Source: Bradyrhizobium sp. WBOS07
Lineage (GTDB): Bacteria; Pseudomonadota; Alphaproteobacteria; Rhizobiales; Xanthobacteraceae
DNA: 64,000 nucleotides
NCBI RefSeq assembly: GCF_024585165.1
Contig: NZ_CP029008.1
Coordinates: forward strand, 1,550,001-1,614,000
Reading direction: 5' to 3'
The first letter of the stretch is position 1. Each line of letters opens with the position of its first letter. The position numbers and the translations under genes were made by a program. This document shows positions 8,366 to 17,021 of the stretch, one piece after another. The notes under the pieces were generated by a model. The model was not told the origin of the DNA. It searched no databases and saw nothing but the letters and a program-made list of their open reading frames with translations.

Positions 8366-9916
8366 TCAGGCGTTGGCGACCTTCTTGTCGACCTCCGAAG
8401 CCACCGAGAATTCCTTGCGCAAGGTCGGCTTGTGGATCTTGCCGGTGGCGTTGCGCGGCAGCGCGTCGACGAAGCGGATCTGGCGCGGGCACTTGAAGCG
8501 CGCGAGATTGGCCGCGCAATGTGCGAAGACGTCGGCCTCGGTGAGCTTCTGGCCGGGCTTGACCGCGACGATGGCAAGGCCGACCTCGCCCCATTGCGGA
8601 TCGGGAATGCCGATCACGGCGGCTTCGGCGATGGCACTGAGCTGATGCAGGACGTTCTCGACCTCGGCCGGATAGACGTTCTCGCCGCCGGAGATGTACA
8701 TGTCCTTCCAGCGGTCGACGATGTAGTAGAAGCCTTCCTCGTCGATGCGCGTCGCATCGCCGGTGTGCAGCCAGCCGTCGGTGAAGGAGGTCTTGTTCGC
8801 CTCCGGCCTGTTCCAATAGCCCGGCGTGATGTTGGGACCCCTAACCCAGAGCTCGCCAAGCTCGCCGACATCGGCATCGCTGCCGTCGGGGCGCACGATG
8901 CGCACCTCCGTATGCAGCACCGGCTTGCCGGCGGAGCCGGCCTTGCGCGCCGCATCCTCGCGATCGAGCACCAGGACGGCCGGCGAGGTCTCGGTCATGC
9001 CGTAACCCTGTTGCAGGGCGACGCCGCGCGCCTCCCACACTTTCAGCAGCGGTACCGGCATCGGCGCACCGCCGACACCACCGACGATCAGCCGGCTGAG
9101 GTCGGTCGTCGCAAACGCGGGATGCTGCGCCATGAACTGGTAGATCGCCGGCACGCCGAAGAACACGTTGATACCCTGCGCGGGATCGTTGATCAGGCCG
9201 AGTGCGGTGCCGGGATCGAAGGCGCGCATGATCATCACGGTGCCGCCGGCATGCAGCACCGGATTGGTGTAGCAGTTGAGACCGCCGGTGTGGAATAACG
9301 GCAGCACGGTGAGAAGCACCGAGGATGGCCCGATGCAGGCGGGGCCGCCGAGATTGACGCAATTCCAGAAGGTCATGCCATGGGTGATGGTCGCGCCCTT
9401 CGGATGGCCCGTCGTGCCCGATGTGTACATGATGGTCGAGACGTCATCGAGCGTGACTTCCTCGGCGCGGTCGAGCGGCTTTGCGGCGGCGATGCCGGCC
9501 TCGTAGGACCCGCCCGGGCCGAGCAGCAGGCTGGTCGCGACGCCGCAGAGCTTGGCGACGGCAAGCGCCGTCTCGGCGAGATCGAGGTCGTGGATCATCA
9601 CCTTCGGCGCACAATCGGCCGTGATGAATTGAAGCTCGGGAACGGTGAGGCGGGTGTTCAGCGGCACGAAGATGGCGCCGAGGCGACCGCAGGCAAACTG
9701 TACCTCCAGCGTATCGGTCGTATTCAGCGCCAGCACTGCGACACGGTCGCCGCGCGAGACGTTCAGCGTATGACGCAGCAACGAAGCGAGGCGGGAGACG
9801 CGGGCGTCCAACTGCGAATAGGTAAAGCGGCGCTCGCTCGCGAGGTCGATCACCGCGACCTTGTTCGGAGTGCGGCGGCCATGATGAACGATCCAGTCGT
9901 AGTAACGAACGGCCAA
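8366..9916 (-). CDS. Acyl-CoA synthetase, AMP-forming (FadD-like)
   Basis: A 516-residue ANL-superfamily ligase that activates a carboxylic acid to its CoA thioester through an acyl-adenylate. It has the P-loop motif MYTSGTTGHPKGA (about 165-177), the adenylate motif YGMTE, WLHTGD and the hinge YIVDRWKDMYISGGENVYP, and the catalytic Lys near the C-terminus (RNATGKI). The start is a TTG at 9916, six bases after a strong GGGGAGG site. It diverges from two acyl-CoA dehydrogenase genes that could take its product. Chain length or aromatic preference cannot be read from the sequence. Confidence 0.93.
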   Translation of the reverse strand: MAVRYYDWIVHHGRRTPNKVAVIDLASERRFTYSQLDARVSRLASLLRHTLNVSRGDRVAVLALNTTDTLEVQFACGRLGAIFVPLNTRLTVPELQFITADCAPKVMIHDLDLAETALAVAKLCGVATSLLLGPGGSYEAGIAAAKPLDRAEEVTLDDVSTIMYTSGTTGHPKGATITHGMTFWNCVNLGGPACIGPSSVLLTVLPLFHTGGLNCYTNPVLHAGGTVMIMRAFDPGTALGLINDPAQGINVFFGVPAIYQFMAQHPAFATTDLSRLIVGGVGGAPMPVPLLKVWEARGVALQQGYGMTETSPAVLVLDREDAARKAGSAGKPVLHTEVRIVRPDGSDADVGELGELWVRGPNITPGYWNRPEANKTSFTDGWLHTGDATRIDEEGFYYIVDRWKDMYISGGENVYPAEVENVLHQLSAIAEAAVIGIPDPQWGEVGLAIVAVKPGQKLTEADVFAHCAANLARFKCPRQIRFVDALPRNATGKIHKPTLRKEFSVASEVDKKVANA

Positions 9917-10147
9917 AAATACCTCCCCTGCGCACTATGCCGGCGTGGCCCTGGGGCCAGCCGGAGTCTGTGCAGCAACGTTTTTTTGCGCCAGAGTTGG
10001 CCTGTGCGCGACGAAAATCGTCTTGCGTTGAGTTGCTAGGCCGTAGGCCGCGGCGGAGCGGCACCTTTCGGACAGCCACTCTGCGCAAGTGAATGGCAAA
10101 TGTTCCAGCCATGGTGGACCAGCGAATCCGCCAACAGGGCGAGACCA

Positions 10148-11284
10148 ATGAAAAGCCCGTTCTATACCGCCGAGCACGACGCCTTCCGCGACGTGATGCG
10201 CCGCTTCGTCGAGAAGGAGATCACCCCGTTCGCTCATGAATGGGACGAGGCCGGCGAATTTCCCCGTGAGCTCTATCGCAAGGCGGCGGAGATCGGCCTG
10301 TTGGGACTCGGATTTCCCGAGGAATATGGCGGGATCGCCGCCGATCAGTTCATGAAGATCGTGGCCAGCCAGGAGCTGGCGCGCGCCGGTGCGGGCGGCG
10401 TCAGTGCCAGCCTGATGAGCCACACCATCGGCTCGCCGCCGATCGCGCGCGCGGCGCGGCCCGAGGTGAAGGCGCGCGTGCTGCCGCAGGTGCTGTCGGG
10501 CGAGAAGATCTCCGCGCTCGCGATCACCGAGCCGGGCGGTGGCTCCGATGTCGCGGGCCTCCGCACCAGGGCACGGCGCGACGGCGATCACTATGTGGTG
10601 AGCGGAGAAAAGACATTCATCACCTCGGGGATGCGTGCCGATTATCTGACCGTTGCGGTGCGCACCGGCGGCGAGGGCGCGGGCGGCGTCAGCCTGCTCC
10701 TGATCGAAGGAGATACGCCAAGCCTGTCGCGCACCAAGCTCAAGAAGATGGGATGGTGGGCCTCCGACACTGCGACGCTGCATTTCGACGAATGTCGCGT
10801 GCCGGCCGGTAACCTGATCGGCGAGGAGGGCCAGGGCTTCAAGATCATCATGCAGAACTTCAACAGCGAGCGCATGGGCATGGCGGCAGGCTGCACCGCC
10901 TTCGCCCGCGTCTGCCTCGATGAGGCCATTGCCTACGCCAAGGAGCGCAAGACCTTCGGCAAGCCGCTCGCCCAGCACCAGGTCATCAGGCACAAGATCG
11001 TCGACATGGCGCAGAAGGTGGCAGCCTCGCAGGCAATGCTGGAGATGCTGGCCTGGCGGCTCGAGCAGGGCGAGAGCCCGGTCGCGGAAATCTGCATGAT
11101 GAAGAACCAGGCGACGCAGACCATGGCGTTCTGTGCCTCGGAAGCCGTACAGATTTTTGGCGGCGCCGGCTTCATGCGCGGCATCAAGGCCGAGCGCATC
11201 TATCGCGAGGTCAAGGTTAACGCCATCGGCGGCGGCACCGAGGAGATCATGAAGGATCTGGCGTCGCGGCAGATGGGTCTATGA
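10148..11284 (+). CDS. Acyl-CoA dehydrogenase
   Basis: A 378-residue FAD-dependent acyl-CoA dehydrogenase that introduces an alpha-beta double bond into an acyl-CoA and passes electrons to ETF. All three family domains are visible: the N-terminal helical domain, the middle barrel (AITEPGGGSDVAGLRTRA, SGEKTFITSG) and the C-terminal helical domain (YAKERKTFGKPLAQHQ, IFGGAGFMRG, IYREVKVNAIGGGTEEI). The start is the ATG at 10148 (MKSPFYTAEHDAF); the upstream ATG at 10100 adds a leader not typical of the family. It precedes a second dehydrogenase in the same orientation. Confidence 0.93.
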   Translation: MKSPFYTAEHDAFRDVMRRFVEKEITPFAHEWDEAGEFPRELYRKAAEIGLLGLGFPEEYGGIAADQFMKIVASQELARAGAGGVSASLMSHTIGSPPIARAARPEVKARVLPQVLSGEKISALAITEPGGGSDVAGLRTRARRDGDHYVVSGEKTFITSGMRADYLTVAVRTGGEGAGGVSLLLIEGDTPSLSRTKLKKMGWWASDTATLHFDECRVPAGNLIGEEGQGFKIIMQNFNSERMGMAAGCTAFARVCLDEAIAYAKERKTFGKPLAQHQVIRHKIVDMAQKVAASQAMLEMLAWRLEQGESPVAEICMMKNQATQTMAFCASEAVQIFGGAGFMRGIKAERIYREVKVNAIGGGTEEIMKDLASRQMGL

Positions 11285-11298
11285 GTGGTCTCTCCTCG

Positions 11299-11403
11299 CG
11301 TCATTCCGGGGCGCGAGCGAAGCGGAGCGAGCTCGGAATCCATAGCCACAGGTTGGGGTTATGGATTCCGGGCCCGCGCCAAATGGCGCGTCCCGGAATG
11401 ACG
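11299..11403. repeat. Palindromic repeat, TCATTCCGGGGCGC family
   Basis: An inverted pair running from CGTCATTCCGGGGCGCGAGC to its near complement at 11403, with an inner GGAATCCATAGCCACAG / GGTTATGGATTCC stem. It occupies most of the gap between two co-oriented acyl-CoA dehydrogenase genes. A very similar element sits in the equivalent place between the dehydrogenase pair at 57401-57502. Confidence 0.88.
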
Positions 11404-11416
11404 AGGCTGAGACAAG

Positions 11417-12580
11417 ATGCTATTCACCGCCGACCACGACGACATCCGCCGTTCCTTACAAAAATTCATCGCGAACGAGATCAATCCCCATGTCGATGAA
11501 TGGGAGAAGGCCGACATCTTCCCGGCCCACGAGCTGTTCAAGAAGATGGGCAGCCTCGGCTTCCTCGGGCTGAACAAGCCGGTCGAGTTCGGCGGCTCCG
11601 GTCTCGATTATTCCTATGCGCTGATGATGGCGGAGGAGCTCGGCGCCATCACCTGCGGCGGCGTGCCGATGGCGATCGGAGTGCAGACCGACATGGCGAC
11701 GCCGGCGCTGGCGCGGTTCGGCTCGGATGAGGTGCGGCGCGAGTTTCTGGCGCCTTCGATTTCCGGAGATTACGTCGCCTGCATCGGCGTCTCCGAGCCC
11801 GGCGCAGGGTCAGACGTCGCCTCGATCAAGACGCAGGCGCGCTCCGACGGCGACGATTACGTCATCAATGGCGGCAAAATGTGGATCACCAACGGCACGC
11901 AGGCCGACTGGATCTGCCTGCTCGCCAATACCGGCGACGGCCCCGTCCACCGCAACAAGTCGCTGATCTGCGTGCCCATGAAGAGCAAGGGCGTCACGGT
12001 CGCGCGCAAGCTCGACAAGATGGGGATGCGCTCCTCCGACACGGCGCAGATCTTCTTCGACAATGTCCGCGTGCCCAAGCGCAACCGGATCGGCGAGGAG
12101 GGCAAGGGTTTTACCTACCAGATGATCCAGTTCCAGGAGGAGCGGCTGTGGGGCGCGGCGGCCTGCCTCAAGTCGCACGAATACATCATCGACCAGACCA
12201 TCGAATACACGCGCAACCGCAAGGCTTTTGGCCAGAGCATCCTCGACAACCAGGTCGTGCACTTCAAGCTCGCGGAGATGCAGACCGAGGTCGAGCTGCT
12301 GCGCGCGCTGATCTATCGTGCCGCCGAGCAGCTGGTCGCTGGCGAAGACGTGACGCGGCTCGCGACCATGGCCAAGCTGAAGGCCGGCCGCCTCGGCCGC
12401 GAGCTCACCGACGCCTGCTTGCAATATTGGGGCGGAATGGGCTTTACCAACGAGACGCCGGTCAGCCGCGCCTATCGCGACAGCCGCCTGACCTCGATCG
12501 GCGGCGGTGCCGACGAGGTCATGCTGATGGTCCTGTGCAAGATGATGGGCACGTTGCCTGGGAGCAAGGGAAACGCCTGA
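11417..12580 (+). CDS. Acyl-CoA dehydrogenase
   Basis: A 387-residue acyl-CoA dehydrogenase distinct from the preceding one. It has GVSEPGAGSDVASIKTQAR (FAD/substrate loop), NGGKMWITNGTQADWI, a C-terminal TRNRKAFGQSILDNQ segment and YRDSRLTSIGGGADEVM. It begins 132 bp after the previous dehydrogenase gene, across a palindromic repeat. Its TGA overlaps the ATG of the GST-like gene by one base, so the two are translationally coupled. The role is beta-oxidation-type dehydrogenation with an unknown acyl-CoA; the open N-terminus (MLFTADHDDIRRSLQKF) fits the family start. Confidence 0.93.
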   Translation: MLFTADHDDIRRSLQKFIANEINPHVDEWEKADIFPAHELFKKMGSLGFLGLNKPVEFGGSGLDYSYALMMAEELGAITCGGVPMAIGVQTDMATPALARFGSDEVRREFLAPSISGDYVACIGVSEPGAGSDVASIKTQARSDGDDYVINGGKMWITNGTQADWICLLANTGDGPVHRNKSLICVPMKSKGVTVARKLDKMGMRSSDTAQIFFDNVRVPKRNRIGEEGKGFTYQMIQFQEERLWGAAACLKSHEYIIDQTIEYTRNRKAFGQSILDNQVVHFKLAEMQTEVELLRALIYRAAEQLVAGEDVTRLATMAKLKAGRLGRELTDACLQYWGGMGFTNETPVSRAYRDSRLTSIGGGADEVMLMVLCKMMGTLPGSKGNA

Positions 12581-13236
12581 TGATCACGCTCTATCACTGC
12601 GACGCCGCGCGCTCTTTTCGCCCGCTCTGGATGCTGGAGGAGATGGGGCTGGCCTATGAGCTGAAGATGTTGCCGTTCCCGCCGCGAGTCTTCGCCAAGG
12701 AATATCTTGCGCTCAATCCGCTCGGCACCATTCCCTTCATGGTCGACGGCGAGACCAAGATGACCGAGTCCTCCGGCATCTGCCATTATCTCGGCATCAA
12801 ACACGGCCCGACGCCGCTGATGGTCGGACCGGAGGATCCCGCCTATGGCGCCTTCCTGAACTGGATGTATTTCAGCGATGCCACGTTAACCTTTCCGCAG
12901 ACGCTGGTGCTCCGATACACCCAGCTCGAGCCGGAGGAGCGTCGCAACCCGCAGGTGGCCGGCGACTATGCCAAATGGTTCTTGGGCCGACTGCGCGCTG
13001 TCGAGGCAGCCACCGCGAATGCCGAAACATTGTGCGCGGGCCGCTTCACCGCCGCTGACATTGTCATCGGCTACGCGCTTCGACTGGCGAGCAACATCGG
13101 GCTCGCCAAGGATTTTGGGCCAAATGTCGCAGCCTATTGGGCACGCCTGCAGCAGCGCGACGGCTTCAAGCGTGCTGTTGCCGCGGAGCAGAAGGCTGGC
13201 GTCGAGCAAAATGTTGCGCCGAGGGCGAGGCCGTAG
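12580..13236 (+). CDS. Glutathione S-transferase family protein
   Basis: A 218-residue GST-fold protein: a thioredoxin-like N-terminal domain (about 1-80, ITLYHCDAARSFRPLWMLEE, NPLGTIPFMV, ESSGICHYL at the glutathione site) and an all-helical C-terminal domain (about 90-205, FTAADIVIGYAL). The start ATG overlaps the stop of the upstream acyl-CoA dehydrogenase gene, so the pair is probably made together. In such a place a GST may isomerise or detoxify a reactive CoA intermediate or simply be a stress protein; the sequence does not decide. Confidence 0.88.
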   Translation: MITLYHCDAARSFRPLWMLEEMGLAYELKMLPFPPRVFAKEYLALNPLGTIPFMVDGETKMTESSGICHYLGIKHGPTPLMVGPEDPAYGAFLNWMYFSDATLTFPQTLVLRYTQLEPEERRNPQVAGDYAKWFLGRLRAVEAATANAETLCAGRFTAADIVIGYALRLASNIGLAKDFGPNVAAYWARLQQRDGFKRAVAAEQKAGVEQNVAPRARP

Positions 13237-13245
13237 AGCAGACGG

Positions 13246-13323
13246 TCATTCCGGGGCGATGCGAAGCATCGAGCCCGGAATCTCGAGGTTCCGGGCTAGG
13301 TCCTGCGGATCGTCCCGGAACGA
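13246..13323. repeat. Palindromic repeat, TCATTCCGGGGCGA variant
   Basis: Inverted arms GTCATTCCGGGGCGATGCGA and CGGATCGTCCCGGAACGAC surround an inner CCCGGAATCTCGAGGTTCCGGG stem. It lies just after the GST-like gene and before the AraC-type regulator gene, and so marks the likely end of the dehydrogenase-GST transcript. Confidence 0.8.
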
Positions 13324-13428
13324 CGATGCTGTTTTCATGACAGCGCTATCCCATCGTGACAGCGGCCAAATTTCCGCTAAGGTGACCTCCGTCCGCAGCG
13401 GCCAGAGAGCCGCGCGAGGAGGAACCCA

Positions 13429-14229
13429 ATGGAAGATAAAGGTCGCGAATCCGACCATCTGATGCTGATCACGCCGGAGCGGGTCTTCTATGCCGGCCTG
13501 CTCGGGCGCCCGCGCAAGCGGACCCCCGGCTGCTGCCATGTCTATGTCGCGGTGAAGGGCAGCCTGCATCTGACGATCGACGACGTCCACACCTCGGATG
13601 AATTGCTCGTGACCCTGCCGAACCAGCGCCACACCATCGCCAGCGATTATCGCACCGTCATCAGCGTGACGCTGGAGCCCGAAAGCATGCCGGACGGCGT
13701 GATCGAGGCCCTCGCCACACGGCTGCGCGGGCCGGACAAAGCCGCCTATGCCCGCAAGATTCTCGCCGCCTACGCGTTGCTGCGCCAGCGCCGCTATGGC
13801 GACATCACCACCGCCGAGTTCGACGAGATGTGCTTTGGCGAGGCGCTGCCGCGCCGCGTGCTCGATCCGCGCATCACCCGGGCCGTAGCCCGCATCGAGC
13901 GCTTCTCCGGAGAGCCGGTGACAGCCGATACTTGCGCCGCCGAAGCCGGACTGTCCGCCTCGCGTTTCCTGCATCTGTTCAAGGAAGAGACCGGCATCTC
14001 CTTCCGCTCCTTCCGCGCCTGGAAGCGCGCGCGGCATCTGCTGCACTTCGCCAACCAGGATCTCAACCTCGCCCATCTCGCGCAGGACATCGGCTATCCC
14101 GATTCTACGCATTTCAGCCACTCGATCCGCCGCTTCTACGGGTTGAAGCCGCGCGCGATCTTCGTCGGCTCGCGCGACCTTGCGATCTACCGCAGCACCG
14201 AGACGGTGCGGCTGGCGGAGGCGAGCTAG
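13429..14229 (+). CDS. AraC-family transcriptional regulator
   Basis: A 266-residue regulator with an N-terminal cupin-like sensor part (about 12-110) and a C-terminal AraC DNA-binding domain (about 155-250) with two helix-turn-helices: ADTCAAEAGLSASRFLHLFK and LAHLAQDIGYPDSTHFSHSI, then RRFYGLKPRAI. A GAGGAGG site lies before the ATG. It sits between the dehydrogenase/GST genes and the cleavage-enzyme/carboxylase genes, all on the plus strand, and is the obvious candidate local activator of both sets, by inference from position. Confidence 0.92.
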   Translation: MEDKGRESDHLMLITPERVFYAGLLGRPRKRTPGCCHVYVAVKGSLHLTIDDVHTSDELLVTLPNQRHTIASDYRTVISVTLEPESMPDGVIEALATRLRGPDKAAYARKILAAYALLRQRRYGDITTAEFDEMCFGEALPRRVLDPRITRAVARIERFSGEPVTADTCAAEAGLSASRFLHLFKEETGISFRSFRAWKRARHLLHFANQDLNLAHLAQDIGYPDSTHFSHSIRRFYGLKPRAIFVGSRDLAIYRSTETVRLAEAS

Positions 14230-14236
14230 CGCTGAC

Positions 14237-14325
14237 GTAGGGTGGGTTAGCGCAGCGTAACCCACCTCATCTGCTTCCGCGTAGAGAGACAGTGGCGGGT
14301 TACGCCTTCGGCTAACCCACCCTAC
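14237..14325. repeat. Palindromic repeat, GTAGGGTGGGTTAGCG family
   Basis: Inverted copies of GTAGGGTGGGTTAGCGCAGC at 14237-14266 and 14294-14325, directly after the AraC-type gene. This is the same family as 1916-2003. Confidence 0.87.
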
Positions 14326-14389
14326 GATTCCCCGTTTTTTCCAGCTTCTCCGCGCAAGAAGCCGCATGCCGCCCATCACATGATCGCAA

Positions 14390-14407
14390 ACGTTGAATTC
14401 TCAACGT
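14390..14407. promoter_or_regulatory. 18-bp palindrome, candidate operator
   Basis: ACGTTGA-ATTC-TCAACGT has perfect 7-base arms around a 4-base centre and ends 16 bases before the ATG of the cleavage-enzyme gene. It is unlike the surrounding repeat families, so it is a candidate repressor site covering the start of the transcript. The cognate regulator is unknown; AraC proteins usually bind direct repeats, so a TetR- or GntR-type factor is more likely. Confidence 0.5.
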
Positions 14408-14423
14408 GCGAGATATTGTTGGC

Positions 14424-15290
14424 ATGAGCGACAAGGCCGTCATCACCTGCGCGCTGAACGGCGTGCTCACCGACCCCAAGCAGCACAACGTACCCGTGAC
14501 GCCCGAGCAGATGGCGCGCGAAGCCAAGGCCGCGTTCGAGGCCGGCGCGTCGGTCATGCACATCCATCTGCGCCAGCAGGCGCCGGGCAAGGGACACCTG
14601 CCGTCCTGGGAGGTGAGCGTCAGCAGGGAGATCCAGCAGGCGATCCGCGAAGCCTGCCCCGGCGTGATCATCAACCACACCTCGGGCGTATCGGGGCCGA
14701 ACTACTCCGGCGCGCTCGACTGCATTCGCGAGACCAAGCCCGAGATCGCTGCCTGCAACGCCGGCTCGCTCAATTACTTGAAGGTGAAGGCGGACAACAC
14801 CTGGGCCTGGCCGCCGATGATGTTCGACAACGCGGTCGAGAAGGTGAAGGACTATCTCGACGTCATGAACGCGGTCGGCACCATCCCCGAGTTCGAATGC
14901 TTCGACGTCGGCATCGTCCGCTGCGTCGGCATGTACCATCAGGTCGGCATGTACAGGGGACCGCTCGAATATAACTTCGTGATGGGCGTTGCCTCCGGCA
15001 TGCCCGCCGATCCCGAGCTGCTGCCGATCCTGATCAAGCTGAAGCGTCCCGAGGCGCATTTCCAGGTTACCGCCATCGGCCGCGAGGAGATCTGGCCGCT
15101 GCACCAGCGCTGCGCCGAGCTCGGGGGACACTTGCGCACGGGGCTCGAGGATACGTTCTATCTCGCCGACGGCAAGAAGGTGACGTCGAACGGCCAGTTG
15201 ATCGAGGCCATCGCCGCCTGCGCACGGCGGGCGGGCCGCGACATCGCGAGCCCGGCCGAAGCGCGGAAGATCTTTGGGACGAATCGGTAA
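14424..15290 (+). CDS. Beta-keto acid cleavage enzyme (BKACE, DUF849)
   Basis: A 288-residue metal-dependent enzyme of the BKACE family, whose founder is the 3-keto-5-aminohexanoate cleavage enzyme of lysine fermentation. Members react a beta-keto acid with acetyl-CoA to give acetoacetate and a new acyl-CoA. The hallmark strand AVITCALNG and the metal ligands MHIHLRQ (His46, His48) are present, with INHTSG following. I chose the ATG at 14424 because the family starts a few residues before the ITCA strand; a GTG at 14406 lies inside the upstream palindrome. A carboxylase gene pair follows 115 bp later. Confidence 0.92.
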   Translation: MSDKAVITCALNGVLTDPKQHNVPVTPEQMAREAKAAFEAGASVMHIHLRQQAPGKGHLPSWEVSVSREIQQAIREACPGVIINHTSGVSGPNYSGALDCIRETKPEIAACNAGSLNYLKVKADNTWAWPPMMFDNAVEKVKDYLDVMNAVGTIPEFECFDVGIVRCVGMYHQVGMYRGPLEYNFVMGVASGMPADPELLPILIKLKRPEAHFQVTAIGREEIWPLHQRCAELGGHLRTGLEDTFYLADGKKVTSNGQLIEAIAACARRAGRDIASPAEARKIFGTNR

Positions 15291-15305
15291 AGTATCGCCT
15301 CACCC

Positions 15306-15390
15306 GTCATTGCGAGCGAAGCGAAGCAATCCAGAATCTCTCCGCTGAGGCAGTCTGGATTGCTTCGTCGCTTCGCTCCTCGCAATGACG
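15306..15390. repeat. Palindromic repeat, GTCATTGCGAGCGAAGC family
   Basis: Inverted copies lie between the cleavage-enzyme and carboxylase genes. The right arm ends only 14 bases before the carboxylase ATG, so the element either lies in the leader of a joint transcript or leaves almost no room for a promoter. Confidence 0.88.
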
Positions 15391-15404
15391 AGCAGGATCA
15401 AGTC

Positions 15405-17021
15405 ATGTCCATTCTCGAAAACACCATCTCCCCCGGCAGCGCCGCCTACCAGGCCAACCGCGACGGCATGCTTGGTCTCATCGACCGCATGCGCGCGCTG
15501 GAAGAGCGCACGCGTGCCGCATCTGCCGCGGCGAAGGACCGTTTCCACAAGCGCGGCCAGTTGCTGCCGCGCGAGCGCGTCGCGCTGGTGCTCGATCCCG
15601 GCGCGCTCTTCATCGAGCTGTCCACGCTCGCGGGCTACATGTTCGACGTGCCGGACGCGAGCAAGAGCGTGCCCGGCGGCGGCGTCATTGCCGGCATCGG
15701 CTTCGTCTCGGGCGTCCGCTGCATGGTCAGCGCCAGCGATTCCGGCATCGACGCCGGCGCGCTGCAGCCTTTCGGCCTCGACAAGACGCTGCGGGTGCAG
15801 GAGCTCGCGCTGGAGAACAAGCTGCCTTACGTGCAGCTGGTCGAAAGCGCCGGCGCAAACCTGCTGCGCTATCGCGTCGAGGATTTTGTCCGCGGCGGCA
15901 ACATCTTTCGCAATCTGGCGCGGCTCTCGGCGGCAGGCCTGCCTGTCGTCACCGTCACGCACGGCTCGTCGACCGCCGGCGGCGCCTATCAGACCGGCTT
16001 GTCCGATTACATCGTGATGGTGCGCGGCCGCACCCGCGCCTTTCTCGCGGGGCCGCCGCTGCTGAAGGCCGCGACCGGCGAGATCGCGACCGAGGAAGAG
16101 CTCGGTGGCGCCGAGATGCACACGCAGGTCTCAGGCCTCGGTGACTATCTCGCCGAGGACGACCGCGACGCGCTGCGTATCGCGCGCGAGATCATGGCAG
16201 CGCTGCAATGGGAGCGGCCGGGCCGGCCGGCTCCGGAGTTCAAGCCGCCGCGCTACGACCAGGACGAACTGCTCGGCATCATGCCGATGGACCACAAACG
16301 TCCGGTCGACATGCGCCAAGTGATCGCGCGCATCGTCGATGATTCCGATTTCACCGAGATGGCGCCGAATTACGGCCCGGCCACCGTCTGCGGTCATGCC
16401 CGGATCGAGGGACAGGCGATCGGCATCATCACCAACAACGGTCCGCTCGACCCTGCCGGCGCCAACAAGGCGACGCATTTCATCCAGGCCTGCTGCCAGA
16501 CGCGTACGCCGCTGCTCTATCTCAACAACACCACCGGCTACATGGTCGGCAAGGCGTACGAGGAAGCCGGCATGATCAAGCACGGCTCGAAGATGATCCA
16601 GGCGGTCACTTCGGCCACGGTGCCGCAAATCACCATCTATTGCGGCGCTTCCTTCGGCGCCGGCAATTACGGCATGTGCGGCCGCGGCTTCCATCCGCGC
16701 TTCTGCTTCTCCTGGCCCAACGCCAAGACCGCCGTGATGGGCGGCGAGCAGGCCGCCGAGACCATGGCCATCGTCACCGAGGCCGCTGCTGCCCGACGCG
16801 GCAAGCCGATCGAGAAGGACAAGCTGGACGCGATGAAGGCGCAGATCATCGGCGTGTTCGACGGCCAGATGGATGTGTTCTCGACCAGCGCGCGCGTGCT
16901 CGACGACGGCGTGATCGATCCGCGCGACACCCGCGCCGTGTTGTCAGAAGTGCTCGCGATCTGCCGCGAGGGCGATGCGCGCACACCTCAGCGCATGCAG
17001 TTTTCGGTGGCCCGCCCATGA
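15405..17021 (+). CDS. Acyl-CoA carboxylase, carboxyltransferase (beta) subunit
   Basis: A 538-residue biotin-dependent carboxyltransferase of the methylcrotonyl/geranyl/propionyl-CoA carboxylase type, which moves the carboxyl group from biotin to an acyl-CoA. The N half contains THGSSTAGGAYQTGLSDYIV, LLKAATGEIATEEELGG and SGLGDYLAED; the C half contains NNTTGYMVGKAYEEAG, GASFGAGNYGMCGRGF and PNAKTAVMGGEQAAE. Its stop overlaps the start of the biotin carboxylase gene by 4 bp (ATGA), as expected for a two-subunit enzyme. The sequence looks closer to MCC/geranyl types than to acetyl-CoA carboxylase AccD, by eye only. Confidence 0.93.
   Translation: MSILENTISPGSAAYQANRDGMLGLIDRMRALEERTRAASAAAKDRFHKRGQLLPRERVALVLDPGALFIELSTLAGYMFDVPDASKSVPGGGVIAGIGFVSGVRCMVSASDSGIDAGALQPFGLDKTLRVQELALENKLPYVQLVESAGANLLRYRVEDFVRGGNIFRNLARLSAAGLPVVTVTHGSSTAGGAYQTGLSDYIVMVRGRTRAFLAGPPLLKAATGEIATEEELGGAEMHTQVSGLGDYLAEDDRDALRIAREIMAALQWERPGRPAPEFKPPRYDQDELLGIMPMDHKRPVDMRQVIARIVDDSDFTEMAPNYGPATVCGHARIEGQAIGIITNNGPLDPAGANKATHFIQACCQTRTPLLYLNNTTGYMVGKAYEEAGMIKHGSKMIQAVTSATVPQITIYCGASFGAGNYGMCGRGFHPRFCFSWPNAKTAVMGGEQAAETMAIVTEAAAARRGKPIEKDKLDAMKAQIIGVFDGQMDVFSTSARVLDDGVIDPRDTRAVLSEVLAICREGDARTPQRMQFSVARP

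Noticed and set aside
6770..9298. An 842-codon plus-strand open frame
   Set aside because: It overlaps the VIT/vWA, XRE and CoA ligase genes in other frames; all three have clear family motifs and this frame has none.
14406..14424. GTG at 14406 as start of the cleavage-enzyme gene
   Set aside because: It lies inside the palindrome, has no ribosome site, and the family begins a few residues before the conserved ITCA strand, which fits the ATG at 14424.
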